A DNA stretch of 20,529 bases from positions 1 through 20,529 of the IMG/VR virus record IMGVR_UViG_3300045996_001257. One strand, written 5' to 3'. Origin of the DNA: a virus. The notes below the pieces were generated by a model. That model did no database searches, was not told the origin of the DNA, and worked only from the letters and a program-made list of their open reading frames with translations. Positions 7,423 through 13,128 of the stretch are shown here, in pieces. Every line of letters starts with the position of its first letter. Position 1 is the stretch's first letter. A program made the position numbers and the translations under genes.

Positions 7423-8568
7423 TTAAGTTCCTTGAACCAATGCAACAACACCGGTTTGTGCTGTACGGAGTTTTGACGCCCCGTGCATTACTTCTGCTGA
7501 GAATAATGAACCGTAATATTCAGGCTTGCCATTACCGTTTGAACCTGCATCGTAATAAGGAGTAATTGACCCTAAAGCGTGAGCCACATAAGAAGGGTGA
7601 TAAGCTAAACAAGCTCCCTGGTCAGTAGCTGAAGGGGATGTGATAACACCATCCCCGTCAATAGCTTTAATTACAGGAGTAGCTGTGTTGTCATAAACTA
7701 ACACTTCTGAACGTATCATAATGTCAAAGCCCATCAAACGAGCAACAACACCGTTAGGCATTACTGGTGATCCGAAAGCATAAGCCTGAACTATACCAGC
7801 GATATTTAATAAGTCGTTGTTGTAGATGTACTGAGGCACTAATAGAATGCGGCCAGACTGAGGGATATTATCAGCGTCAAGAACTTTCTTAACGTTAGTG
7901 ATATCCTGGATAGTTACCATTTTACGTGAACCAGTTGCGGTTGAGTGAGGTAGGTTGTTTGTAGAAGTTGAACCGGTAGTCATTACGATACGGGAAGCGC
8001 CTGAAGGAGCCCACGAGTAAAGAGTCCATGTTGACACGACAAACTGAAGCGTTTGATACATGTTATAAAGAATAGACTGGCGCTTGTTGTAGCTAATCTG
8101 TAATTCTTCAAGATTTTGAATCAAAATTGGATCAGTTGTGTACTGATTAAGATCGTATGTTAGTTCGGTGTCCGTTCTACCTTGAATAGCAGCTGGGAAA
8201 ACCGTCCTGTTTTTCTCTACGCCTGGTTTTGCTCCTGCTTGTGGAACGTGAACGGTTTTATGTTTTACCCACATAGAATGGTCTGTGGCGTACTTCATAA
8301 AATCGTTATTCATGTAAAGATTATCCTGAATGTCCTTACTCCAAACTTCTGTTAAAAGCGACATAAAGGCGAATGAGTTATTTGATTTAGCACCGAGGTT
8401 TACTGCGATAATCTGAACTAACAAAACTGTCGATACAGTGAGGGCGGCACATTTAAGTGTGTTGATTTCTGGAATAAAAGTTGTTTCAACTGTTCCGAAG
8501 AAAACGACTGCAAGCAAAAACGCCGTTACCAGGTTCGCTACGAGTTTAAAAATTGATTTAGTTTTCAT
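7423..8568 (-). CDS. Major capsid protein with an unusual hydrophobic N-terminus
   Basis: 381 residues. From about residue 70 the sequence fits coat proteins of Bacteroidota Mu-like phages: SLLTEVWSKDIQDNLYMNND, then VHVPQAGAKPGVEKNRTVFP and RTDTELTYDLNQYTTDPILI, followed by EELQISYNKRQSILYN. The rest includes DITNVKKVLDADNIPQSGRI, an HK97-fold-like segment. The first 68 residues are quite different: two hydrophobic stretches at about 8-28 (LVANLVTAFLLAVVFFG) and 38-60 (CAALTVSTVLLVQIIAVNLG) with a short polar link. They could be a cleaved delta/scaffold-like region, a membrane anchor, or part of a fusion. An internal ATG at 8364 (Met69) would give a 313-residue protein starting just before the conserved part. 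The neighbouring protease and scaffold fit head assembly. Confidence 0.85.
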   Translation of the reverse strand: MKTKSIFKLVANLVTAFLLAVVFFGTVETTFIPEINTLKCAALTVSTVLLVQIIAVNLGAKSNNSFAFMSLLTEVWSKDIQDNLYMNNDFMKYATDHSMWVKHKTVHVPQAGAKPGVEKNRTVFPAAIQGRTDTELTYDLNQYTTDPILIQNLEELQISYNKRQSILYNMYQTLQFVVSTWTLYSWAPSGASRIVMTTGSTSTNNLPHSTATGSRKMVTIQDITNVKKVLDADNIPQSGRILLVPQYIYNNDLLNIAGIVQAYAFGSPVMPNGVVARLMGFDIMIRSEVLVYDNTATPVIKAIDGDGVITSPSATDQGACLAYHPSYVAHALGSITPYYDAGSNGNGKPEYYGSLFSAEVMHGASKLRTAQTGVVALVQGT

Positions 8569-8595
8569 GTTTAAGGGTTGTTTCTGGTTGTTTGG

Positions 8596-9006
8596 TTAGT
8601 CGATTTTGATTACGTCGGTGTTTAAGTAATTGGTGCCGTCGTAAACGAAGGTTAAGAGATGGGTTTTGTTACTGGTCATGGTGTAAGAAGCCATAGTGCA
8701 ACCAGTACTTCCGGTAATCGTTCGTGTAGCAGCCGTTGCGGAGTTTTTAATCTTCACGTACACAACTGAGCCTTTGATAATGCCACGTGCAACCGAGAAA
8801 GTGATTACTAAACTTGTGTCGTGAGTGGTAAGATTATGGATATGGCAACGATTAGTTACAGATAAGGTAGCGGCAGGTACTTTGGTTGTTAGTGTTACTG
8901 TGGTAATTGTTGCTGGCCCGTTAGGGTATTGAATTACTGATTGAGCTTTTACATCATTACAAACGAATGCTAAGCAGATTGCTAAAAGAGCTATGATATT
9001 TTTCAT
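8596..9006 (-). CDS. Secreted-type beta-rich protein between protease and capsid genes (decoration protein candidate)
   Basis: 136 residues. The first 22 residues form a clear Sec signal peptide (MKNIIALLAICLAFVCNDVK, then A|QS), with the A|Q cleavage site common in Bacteroidota. The rest is a Thr/Val-rich beta protein. Its end, MTSNKTHLLTFVYDGTNYL, resembles the 'l-l-fvyDGtnW' closing strands of phage capsid decoration and fibre domains. The position between the protease/scaffold and the major capsid gene is the usual site of a head decoration gene. A signal peptide on such a protein is unexpected. It may instead be a moron exported by the host, or the hydrophobic part may act in assembly. 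No other function can be read. Confidence 0.7.
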   Translation of the reverse strand: MKNIIALLAICLAFVCNDVKAQSVIQYPNGPATITTVTLTTKVPAATLSVTNRCHIHNLTTHDTSLVITFSVARGIIKGSVVYVKIKNSATAATRTITGSTGCTMASYTMTSNKTHLLTFVYDGTNYLNTDVIKID

Positions 9007-9008
9007 GG

Positions 9009-9512
9009 TTATTTTTTAAATTCTTTGTTATACAATTCATCGTAAGCTGCACGGTTATTGATAAACATGTTGTGCAGGCCTTTTTCATCTTTTTTAGACC
9101 AATCTGTGTAATTCCAACCGGAGCGATCTTCAGTAGTACCGTCGGTTTTCTTTACATTCTTCACGTCGAAGATTTTTTGAGCCTCTTTAGAGCTACCCAT
9201 TTTGTTAATCAGGGCAGCAACGCCATCATAGTTTGCGATAGCTAAAGCGATAGTATTTTCTTTTTCGGACTCAGAGATTTTACCCTCTTTAACAGCGGAG
9301 TCAGCTAAGGCTGTAGCTTTATTTTTGAGGTCTAAAGCAGCTTTGTCTTCTGCTGTTTTTTTCTCAGCTTTCAAAAGATCATTTTCTTTTTTAAGCGCAT
9401 CGTTCTCAGTTTTCAGAGAGGAATTTTCATTGTTGATTGACTCAATGGCTTCAACCGCTGATTCTTCAGAGGCATCGTTTTTGAGCTTCAACACGTTATT
9501 TATTTTTGTCAT
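9009..9512 (-). CDS. Possible separate scaffold protein from an internal ATG in the protease gene
   Basis: An in-frame ATG at 9512 begins MTKINNVLKLKNDASEESAV, 167 residues. It excludes the protease domain and includes all of the coiled coil (INNENSSLKTENDALKKEND) and the charged C-terminal region ending YDELYNKEFKK. Mu (I/Z) and lambda (C/Nu3) make a scaffold from an internal start in the protease gene in the same way. No strong ribosome binding site is visible, but such sites are generally weak in this window. This is inference from architecture. Confidence 0.4.
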   Translation of the reverse strand: MTKINNVLKLKNDASEESAVEAIESINNENSSLKTENDALKKENDLLKAEKKTAEDKAALDLKNKATALADSAVKEGKISESEKENTIALAIANYDGVAALINKMGSSKEAQKIFDVKNVKKTDGTTEDRSGWNYTDWSKKDEKGLHNMFINNRAAYDELYNKEFKK

Positions 9513-10127
9513 GTTGTATTCGGGATTAATGATTTTATTGTAGATGAGCATTCGGTTTACAAGACTTTCAGACTTCTTAACCTTTACTTTCTTTTTGCTC
9601 TCAATGATTTCGTCGGCAAAGCCTTTTTGAACAGCTTCCTCGGCATTTAGCCAGGTTTCCTTGTTCATCATTGTTTCAATTTCTTCGGCAGAGCAGGTAG
9701 AGCGATTAGTTAATATTGTAACAAGAGTATCTTTTATTAACCCAAGCACTTTTTTATCGTCGCTTCCTGAAGGATTATGAACCATTAAGGTTCCGTAATC
9801 CATTATGTAGCACTTTTTACCAGCAACAGCGATTACGCCTGCAATACTTGCGGCTAAGCCATCGATATAGGTATTAACCGGAACTTTAGAGTTTAAGATT
9901 GCTGAAACGATTGAATAACCATCTAGGACTGAGCCTCCGATAGAGTTGATGCGAATATTTATTAAGGAGCAATTATCCTGCAGCCATTTTAATTCATAAG
10001 CGAAAGAAGACCCTGAAATGCCATAAACATACTTACCGTTAACGTCAACCGAATCGCCAATTTGGTTGTAAAGGCAGATTGTACCCTCACCATTTTGGAC
10101 ATTCTTTATGTATTTGAAATTTTCCAG
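9009..10127 (-). CDS. Prohead protease (ClpP/S14-type) fused to scaffold, non-ATG start
   Basis: The frame is open from a TGA at 10154-10152 to 9009, but contains no ATG, GTG or TTG until an ATG at 9803, which lies behind the catalytic serine. The conserved protease begins far upstream (NFKYIKNVQNGEGTICLYNQ, IRINSIGGSVLDGYSIVSAI), so the start must be unusual. CTG at 10127 gives 372 residues and matches where homologues begin; ATT at 10151 and ATA at 10109 are alternatives. With the CTG start, catalytic Ser94 lies in GLAASIAG and His117 in LMVHNPSG. Glu157 (NKETWLNAEEA) takes the usual Asp position, as in many phage members. A Lys-rich linker follows, then a coiled coil (about 225-280) typical of scaffold. 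It matures the prohead and guides shell assembly. Confidence 0.8.
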   Translation of the reverse strand: MENFKYIKNVQNGEGTICLYNQIGDSVDVNGKYVYGISGSSFAYELKWLQDNCSLINIRINSIGGSVLDGYSIVSAILNSKVPVNTYIDGLAASIAGVIAVAGKKCYIMDYGTLMVHNPSGSDDKKVLGLIKDTLVTILTNRSTCSAEEIETMMNKETWLNAEEAVQKGFADEIIESKKKVKVKKSESLVNRMLIYNKIINPEYNMTKINNVLKLKNDASEESAVEAIESINNENSSLKTENDALKKENDLLKAEKKTAEDKAALDLKNKATALADSAVKEGKISESEKENTIALAIANYDGVAALINKMGSSKEAQKIFDVKNVKKTDGTTEDRSGWNYTDWSKKDEKGLHNMFINNRAAYDELYNKEFKK

Positions 10128-10150
10128 CCTGTATGTTGAAAAGTGTTTAA

Positions 10151-10168
10151 TATCAACTTTTCGCTATA
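10151..10168. repeat. Copy 1 of the 18-bp operon-head repeat TATCAACTTTTCGCTATA
   Basis: This is an exact direct repeat of 20382-20399. It lies in the divergent region between the protease gene (leftward) and 10214 (rightward), just downstream of a leftward -7 box. Its TGA (10154-10152) bounds the protease frame. The predicted leftward transcription start falls inside the repeat, so it could be an operator, an activator site or a 5' leader element. Confidence 0.75.
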
Positions 10169-10176
10169 CAAAATTA
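10169..10176 (-). promoter_or_regulatory. Bacteroidota-type -7 box for the protease/capsid/tail operon
   Basis: On the - strand the octamer is TAATTTTG, an exact match to the Bacteroidota -7 consensus TAnnTTTG. It directly abuts the 18-bp repeat. No good TTTG -33 box is seen about 19 nt upstream, so the promoter may need an activator. Confidence 0.5.
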
Positions 10177-10182
10177 TATTGC

Positions 10183-10190
10183 TATTTTTG
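10183..10190 (+). promoter_or_regulatory. Bacteroidota-type -7 box for the rightward small-gene island
   Basis: TATTTTTG matches TAnnTTTG exactly. Nineteen nt upstream is TTCG, a one-mismatch form of the TTTG -33 box, lying inside the 18-bp repeat. The predicted start is just upstream of the palindrome that covers the first ATG. Leftward and rightward promoters would therefore overlap. Confidence 0.5.
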
Positions 10191-10199
10191 AGTAACCCC

Positions 10200-10214
10200 T
10201 TAATGTCACATTAA
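10200..10214. promoter_or_regulatory. Palindrome TTAATGTCACATTAA at the start of the island (operator candidate)
   Basis: Perfect 7-bp inverted repeat with a one-base centre, ending on the first base of the ATG at 10214. Its place just downstream of the rightward -7 box suits a repressor site, perhaps for the DNA-binding-like protein it precedes. Confidence 0.5.
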
Positions 10215-10570
10215 TGAGTCGGATTAAAACCGAGAAACTGCATGAGTTTTTAGTATCGAAGGAACTTAAGTACAGTGTTAGGCTTACCAGTTACGCTCAC
10301 GGAGATCTAAAAAAGGTTTTTTTATGTGACTGTATACAGCGTGAGTGTAATGAAAGTAAAATGATTAATCTTATTTTAGAATCTTACTACTCTAATCCTG
10401 CAAATAAACCATCGCTCAATGAAAAGCAACTAGAATACTTCAGAAAACTAGTAAGGGAAGAGGAGGAGCGGAAAAGCACAGAATTGCAGAAGCAAATTAG
10501 GATAGATTGGGATAAAATAGAAGATAACCCGATTAAAGACTATATAAACAATAAAATAAAACTAGAATGA
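10214..10570 (+). CDS. Small protein with possible ribbon-helix-helix segment
   Basis: 118 residues, charged. The N-terminus reads MSRIKTEKLHEFLVSKELKY. A central stretch, NESKMINLILESYYSNP (about residues 46-62), resembles the second half of ribbon-helix-helix DNA-binding proteins ('s-s-li---le-y---'), preceded by a strand-like LKKVFLCDCIQREC. The C-terminal half is a highly charged helix (KLVREEEERKSTELQKQIRI). If it does bind DNA, the 15-bp palindrome over its start codon would suit autoregulation. It heads the only rightward gene group between the two structural operons. I do not recognise a named family, and the RHH reading is tentative. Confidence 0.6.
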   Translation: MSRIKTEKLHEFLVSKELKYSVRLTSYAHGDLKKVFLCDCIQRECNESKMINLILESYYSNPANKPSLNEKQLEYFRKLVREEEERKSTELQKQIRIDWDKIEDNPIKDYINNKIKLE

Positions 10571-10749
10571 GTGAATTATCAGAAGCTGACGAGATGAAAA
10601 TCATCGACTTTGAAACATACAAGTTTAGAAGGCGAATGGATAAAAGGAATAAGGAATTTAAACACGTAAAAGTGTTAGAAGTGAAGGTTAGGGTAAACCA
10701 TCCTGTGCCGGTTAAGATGGTTAAACATTGGTGGCAGTTTTGGAAGTAA
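10567..10749 (+). CDS. Small basic protein of unknown function
   Basis: 60 residues, rich in Lys and Arg (ETYKFRRRMDKRNKEFKHVK), with an aromatic tail HWWQFWK. There is no recognised family. It overlaps the previous gene by ATGA and the next by TAATG, and this tight coupling on both sides is the main evidence that it is real. The tryptophan-rich end could contact membrane or another protein, but nothing in the sequence proves that. Confidence 0.55.
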   Translation: MSELSEADEMKIIDFETYKFRRRMDKRNKEFKHVKVLEVKVRVNHPVPVKMVKHWWQFWK

Positions 10750-10952
10750 TGAAAGAAAGTGAATTTGATAGAGCGGCAAATGCTTTAAGAAAAGCCGTGA
10801 TAGATAGCGGCATGCTGTATGGTTACGGGTCTGTGCCAATAGCACCTTCTTATTCTATGCAAACCGATAAAAATGTACCCATTAACTGCAAAAACTGTGG
10901 CGCCAATGAATACAAACTGAATAAATGTCTTTATTGCGGCACTCAATATTAA
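10749..10952 (+). CDS. Small zinc-ribbon protein
   Basis: 67 residues from the ATG at 10749, which overlaps the previous stop (TAATG). A longer frame opens at 10728, but the coupled ATG is the better start. The C-terminus carries two CxxC knuckles, CKNCGANEYKLNKCLYCG, a compact zinc ribbon. The N-terminal part (SEFDRAANALRKAVIDSGML) is helical, followed by a Pro/Tyr/Ser linker. Small zinc ribbons of this sort often mediate protein or nucleic-acid contacts. The partner is unknown. A terminator follows 60 nt downstream, closing this three-gene unit. Confidence 0.65.
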   Translation: MKESEFDRAANALRKAVIDSGMLYGYGSVPIAPSYSMQTDKNVPINCKNCGANEYKLNKCLYCGTQY

Positions 10953-10986
10953 ACTAACCACTTGGTAAGTTACTAATCGGTAAGTT
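10952..10986. repeat. Inverted and direct repeat cluster (GGTAAGTT)
   Basis: AACTAACC (10952-10959) and GGTAAGTT (10964-10971) form an inverted repeat with one mismatch around ACTT. GGTAAGTT recurs directly at 10979-10986. It follows the zinc-ribbon stop and precedes the terminator. It could be a protein-binding site or an mRNA 3' structure. No U run follows, so it is not itself a terminator. Confidence 0.35.
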
Positions 10987-11011
10987 TTAGTGTGTTTTTG
11001 TCTTATCGGTT

Positions 11012-11041
11012 AAAAAGGGCCTCAGAAATGGGGCTTTTTTA
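11012..11041 (+). terminator. Intrinsic terminator of the three-gene rightward unit
   Basis: AAAAGGGCCTC (11013-11023), loop AGAAAT, GGGGCTTTTTT (11030-11040). The stem has eleven pairs, three of them G-U, and the U run follows within the stem. On the other strand the three G-U pairs become A-C mismatches, so it should act mainly on rightward transcripts. Confidence 0.7.
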
Positions 11042-11097
11042 TGAAATATACTCGCTTTGATTAGTAGTGATATAATTTATTTCATTACCTTTAATAT

Positions 11098-11637
11098 ATG
11101 AAAAAGACGTTATTAATTCTAGCCGCTCTTATTTCCCCGTTTTTTAAAGCCCAAGTGAATCCTAATTTTCCGACAATTAATATTTGGCGGGTTTTGCCAC
11201 AGAACGCATGTCCGGGAGATACACTGAGAGTTAATTTTAAATTTAATCCCCCGAGCCAGGGAACGCTTACAAATTCATATTTTATAATAAAAAGCGCTAG
11301 CACGTATTCAACCGCATGGCAAGGTAATTGGAATACTTTTTATTCCCTACCTAAGGAAACGTGGTCTCCGTTGGCATGGAATGATAGTTGTTATTTAATA
11401 AAACTTGTTGTTCCTTTTGGATTAACAGCTTGTTCATGTGCTAGCGTGCAGTCTACCGGCGATTATTTAGGTTTTACCCTTAACGGTTGCGCAACCCACA
11501 TAATTGAACAATCAGTCAATTCAGAATCTAATGCTATTTATTATGACTTGTTTGGAAACACAATTGATCCACGACCAAATGAATTGATAATTCAACAAAA
11601 TGGGTTTATGCGTAAAAAAATTATTATTGTTCGCTAA
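11098..11637 (+). CDS. Predicted secreted protein with T9SS-like C-terminal tail
   Basis: 179 residues. The signal peptide MKKTLLILAALISPFFKA is followed by QVNPNFP, the Bacteroidota-style A|Q cleavage. The mature part has several Cys residues (NACPGD, NDSCY, TACSCAS, NGCATH), consistent with disulfides in an exported protein. The last 33 residues (NAIYYDLFGNTIDPRPNELI, then IQQNGFMRKKIIIVR) match the 'YDl-G--i----gl-i---G---kkiii-' pattern of type IX secretion sorting tails, though shorter than usual. It is read against the phage operons and meets the fibre-like gene tail to tail with a 14-nt overlap. It may be a moron altering the host surface, or a virion-associated protein; no enzymatic motif is visible. 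Confidence 0.75.
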   Translation: MKKTLLILAALISPFFKAQVNPNFPTINIWRVLPQNACPGDTLRVNFKFNPPSQGTLTNSYFIIKSASTYSTAWQGNWNTFYSLPKETWSPLAWNDSCYLIKLVVPFGLTACSCASVQSTGDYLGFTLNGCATHIIEQSVNSESNAIYYDLFGNTIDPRPNELIIQQNGFMRKKIIIVR

Positions 11638-12448
11638 ATTCCTCTAACACAAATACTCCTCCGCTTATTTCTTGGTTGCCAGATGTAGTTCTTTCTGCTG
11701 TTAGTTTAAACGTTGTACCGCCTGCAACGCCTGTTACAATGTAATGCAATATGGCCTGTTTAGTTACTTGTGTAGTTGTGTCGCTATCAATTGATCTAGG
11801 GGTAATAGTTTTAATAGTTGATCCAGCCTGTTTAAGCCTTATAATAACTCCTGTTACTGATGTTGCTAATCCTGTGCCGTTCACTTCAGCTATAAAAAAT
11901 ATTTTGTAATTTCTTGTCCCTGCAGGAGTTGTGTACGTTGCGCCAGTAATGTCAGCTTCTGACCCTGAAGACGTTGTAAAAGTAGATATTGCAATTTGTT
12001 GCAGATCTTTTCGTAAAAGATCCGTCAAATCAAACGCGCCGGTTCCTGAGGCTCCTGCTTGTAAAACCAATCGTTTAATCTTATGTACAGACCCTGTTGA
12101 TAAATCTGAAAATGTAATAGGATCAATTGTGCCGTCATTGGTTAAAGATTCGACAAAAATGGCAGATGGCGCAAATGCTAAAACACCCGTGGCACCAGGG
12201 AAATAATAAAGTTCATCGTCAAAAAAAATAAAACCATCACTATACACGTCTCCTCCTGATGAAGAAACGCATCCGGCAATTACTATCCCATTTGTATTTG
12301 AAATAGAGTATAAGCCTTCCCCAATACGTGATCTGCAAATACCTTTGACCATTTCACGGCCGGCGTTCTGTAAAAATTGAAGTGAAGCCCCTAAAAAAGG
12401 CTGTTGTTTTAATGGATCGCTTATCTGTGATGTATCTATGTAATTCAT
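11624..12448 (-). CDS. Fibre-like tail protein, last gene of operon A
   Basis: 274 residues. The N-terminus (SDPLKQQPFLGASLQFLQNA, then GREMVKGICRSRIGEGLYSI) looks like an attachment domain of phage fibre or baseplate-associated proteins. A middle part follows (DGFIFFDDELYYFPGATGVL). The C-terminal 110 residues are a beta-rich Thr/Gly/Ile domain (TNYKIFF-like strands, ITGATYTTPAGTRNYKIFFI, HYIVTGVAGGTTFKLTAERT) of the sort found in receptor-binding or capsid-decoration heads. It follows the J-like and gpI-position genes, exactly where fibre genes lie in P2 and Mu. Its 3' end overlaps the convergent secreted-protein gene by 14 nt. The host-binding role is inferred. Confidence 0.65.
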   Translation of the reverse strand: MNYIDTSQISDPLKQQPFLGASLQFLQNAGREMVKGICRSRIGEGLYSISNTNGIVIAGCVSSSGGDVYSDGFIFFDDELYYFPGATGVLAFAPSAIFVESLTNDGTIDPITFSDLSTGSVHKIKRLVLQAGASGTGAFDLTDLLRKDLQQIAISTFTTSSGSEADITGATYTTPAGTRNYKIFFIAEVNGTGLATSVTGVIIRLKQAGSTIKTITPRSIDSDTTTQVTKQAILHYIVTGVAGGTTFKLTAERTTSGNQEISGGVFVLEEFSEQ

Positions 12449-12450
12449 AA

Positions 12451-13128
12451 TTAAAAAGTTTGTATATCGTAATTCATTCCTGCTAAATTGTATTTGTCTA
12501 CTACGTTTCGGATCATTTTTTCTTTGTCAGCATTCAGTGTAGGCGGGAGACCATTAAATAAAGCAATCGGGAAGTATACCGTAAAGTCATACTGAGTTGC
12601 TGAGTATGTGTTTCCCATAAAGTACGGCTGATAAGCACTATTATTTGCCATAGTACCTGATGTTTGTGAGCTTCCTCCGAGTAGAAATTGATTCGTAACA
12701 ACGTTAGTTTCTATATAAATCAGATCATTCGGTGCGGTATTCATAAACCAACGATTTAAAGCGTACTCTAAAATTATTATCTGGCTGTTGTACTTAATCC
12801 TCTCGTCTATTCCGATATAATTATCCTGAATCTTCCTCCAATAAACCGTATTCAAAGGATATTGTATCGCTCCAAAGGCTCCTGCGGGGTTTATACACTC
12901 GTAGTTCCCTAAGTCTGAATATCTCACCCGAGATCCTAAAGCAAAGCCCGTAATTGCGTCCCAATCTTGATAAGCCGTACCTACAGAGTAATCTTCGAAT
13001 ATTAGCTGCCATAATGTCTGAACCGGAGAAAGCAAAACTCTCAACCAAGCCAGATGCTTTAACTGCCTCAAAACTGGCGGTAATAGCCAACCGCTTATAG
13101 TGCTAGTATTGAAAGTGTAAATACTCAT
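12451..13128 (-). CDS. Baseplate-associated protein in the gpI position
   Basis: 225 residues. The N-terminus is hydrophobic and amphipathic (TISGWLLPPVLRQLKHLAWL, then RVLLSPVQTLWQLIFEDY), without signal-peptide form. It resembles the N-terminal helices of tail protein I types that clamp onto J. Residues about 57-98 (FALGSRVRYSDLGNYECINP, then NTVYWRKI) match a small 'GdrV-y---yecI-------p-W' carbohydrate-binding-like module that also occurs twice in the gp36-like protein. The rest (YNSQIIILEYALNRWFMNTA) is unassigned. Stop and start overlap the J-like gene as TAATG. Assignment to the baseplate is by order J-I-fibre, not by clear homology. Confidence 0.55.
   Translation of the reverse strand: MSIYTFNTSTISGWLLPPVLRQLKHLAWLRVLLSPVQTLWQLIFEDYSVGTAYQDWDAITGFALGSRVRYSDLGNYECINPAGAFGAIQYPLNTVYWRKIQDNYIGIDERIKYNSQIIILEYALNRWFMNTAPNDLIYIETNVVTNQFLLGGSSQTSGTMANNSAYQPYFMGNTYSATQYDFTVYFPIALFNGLPPTLNADKEKMIRNVVDKYNLAGMNYDIQTF

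Noticed and set aside
10728-10748. Upstream ATG for the zinc-ribbon gene
   Set aside because: The ATG at 10749 is directly coupled to the previous stop; the extra seven residues add nothing recognisable.
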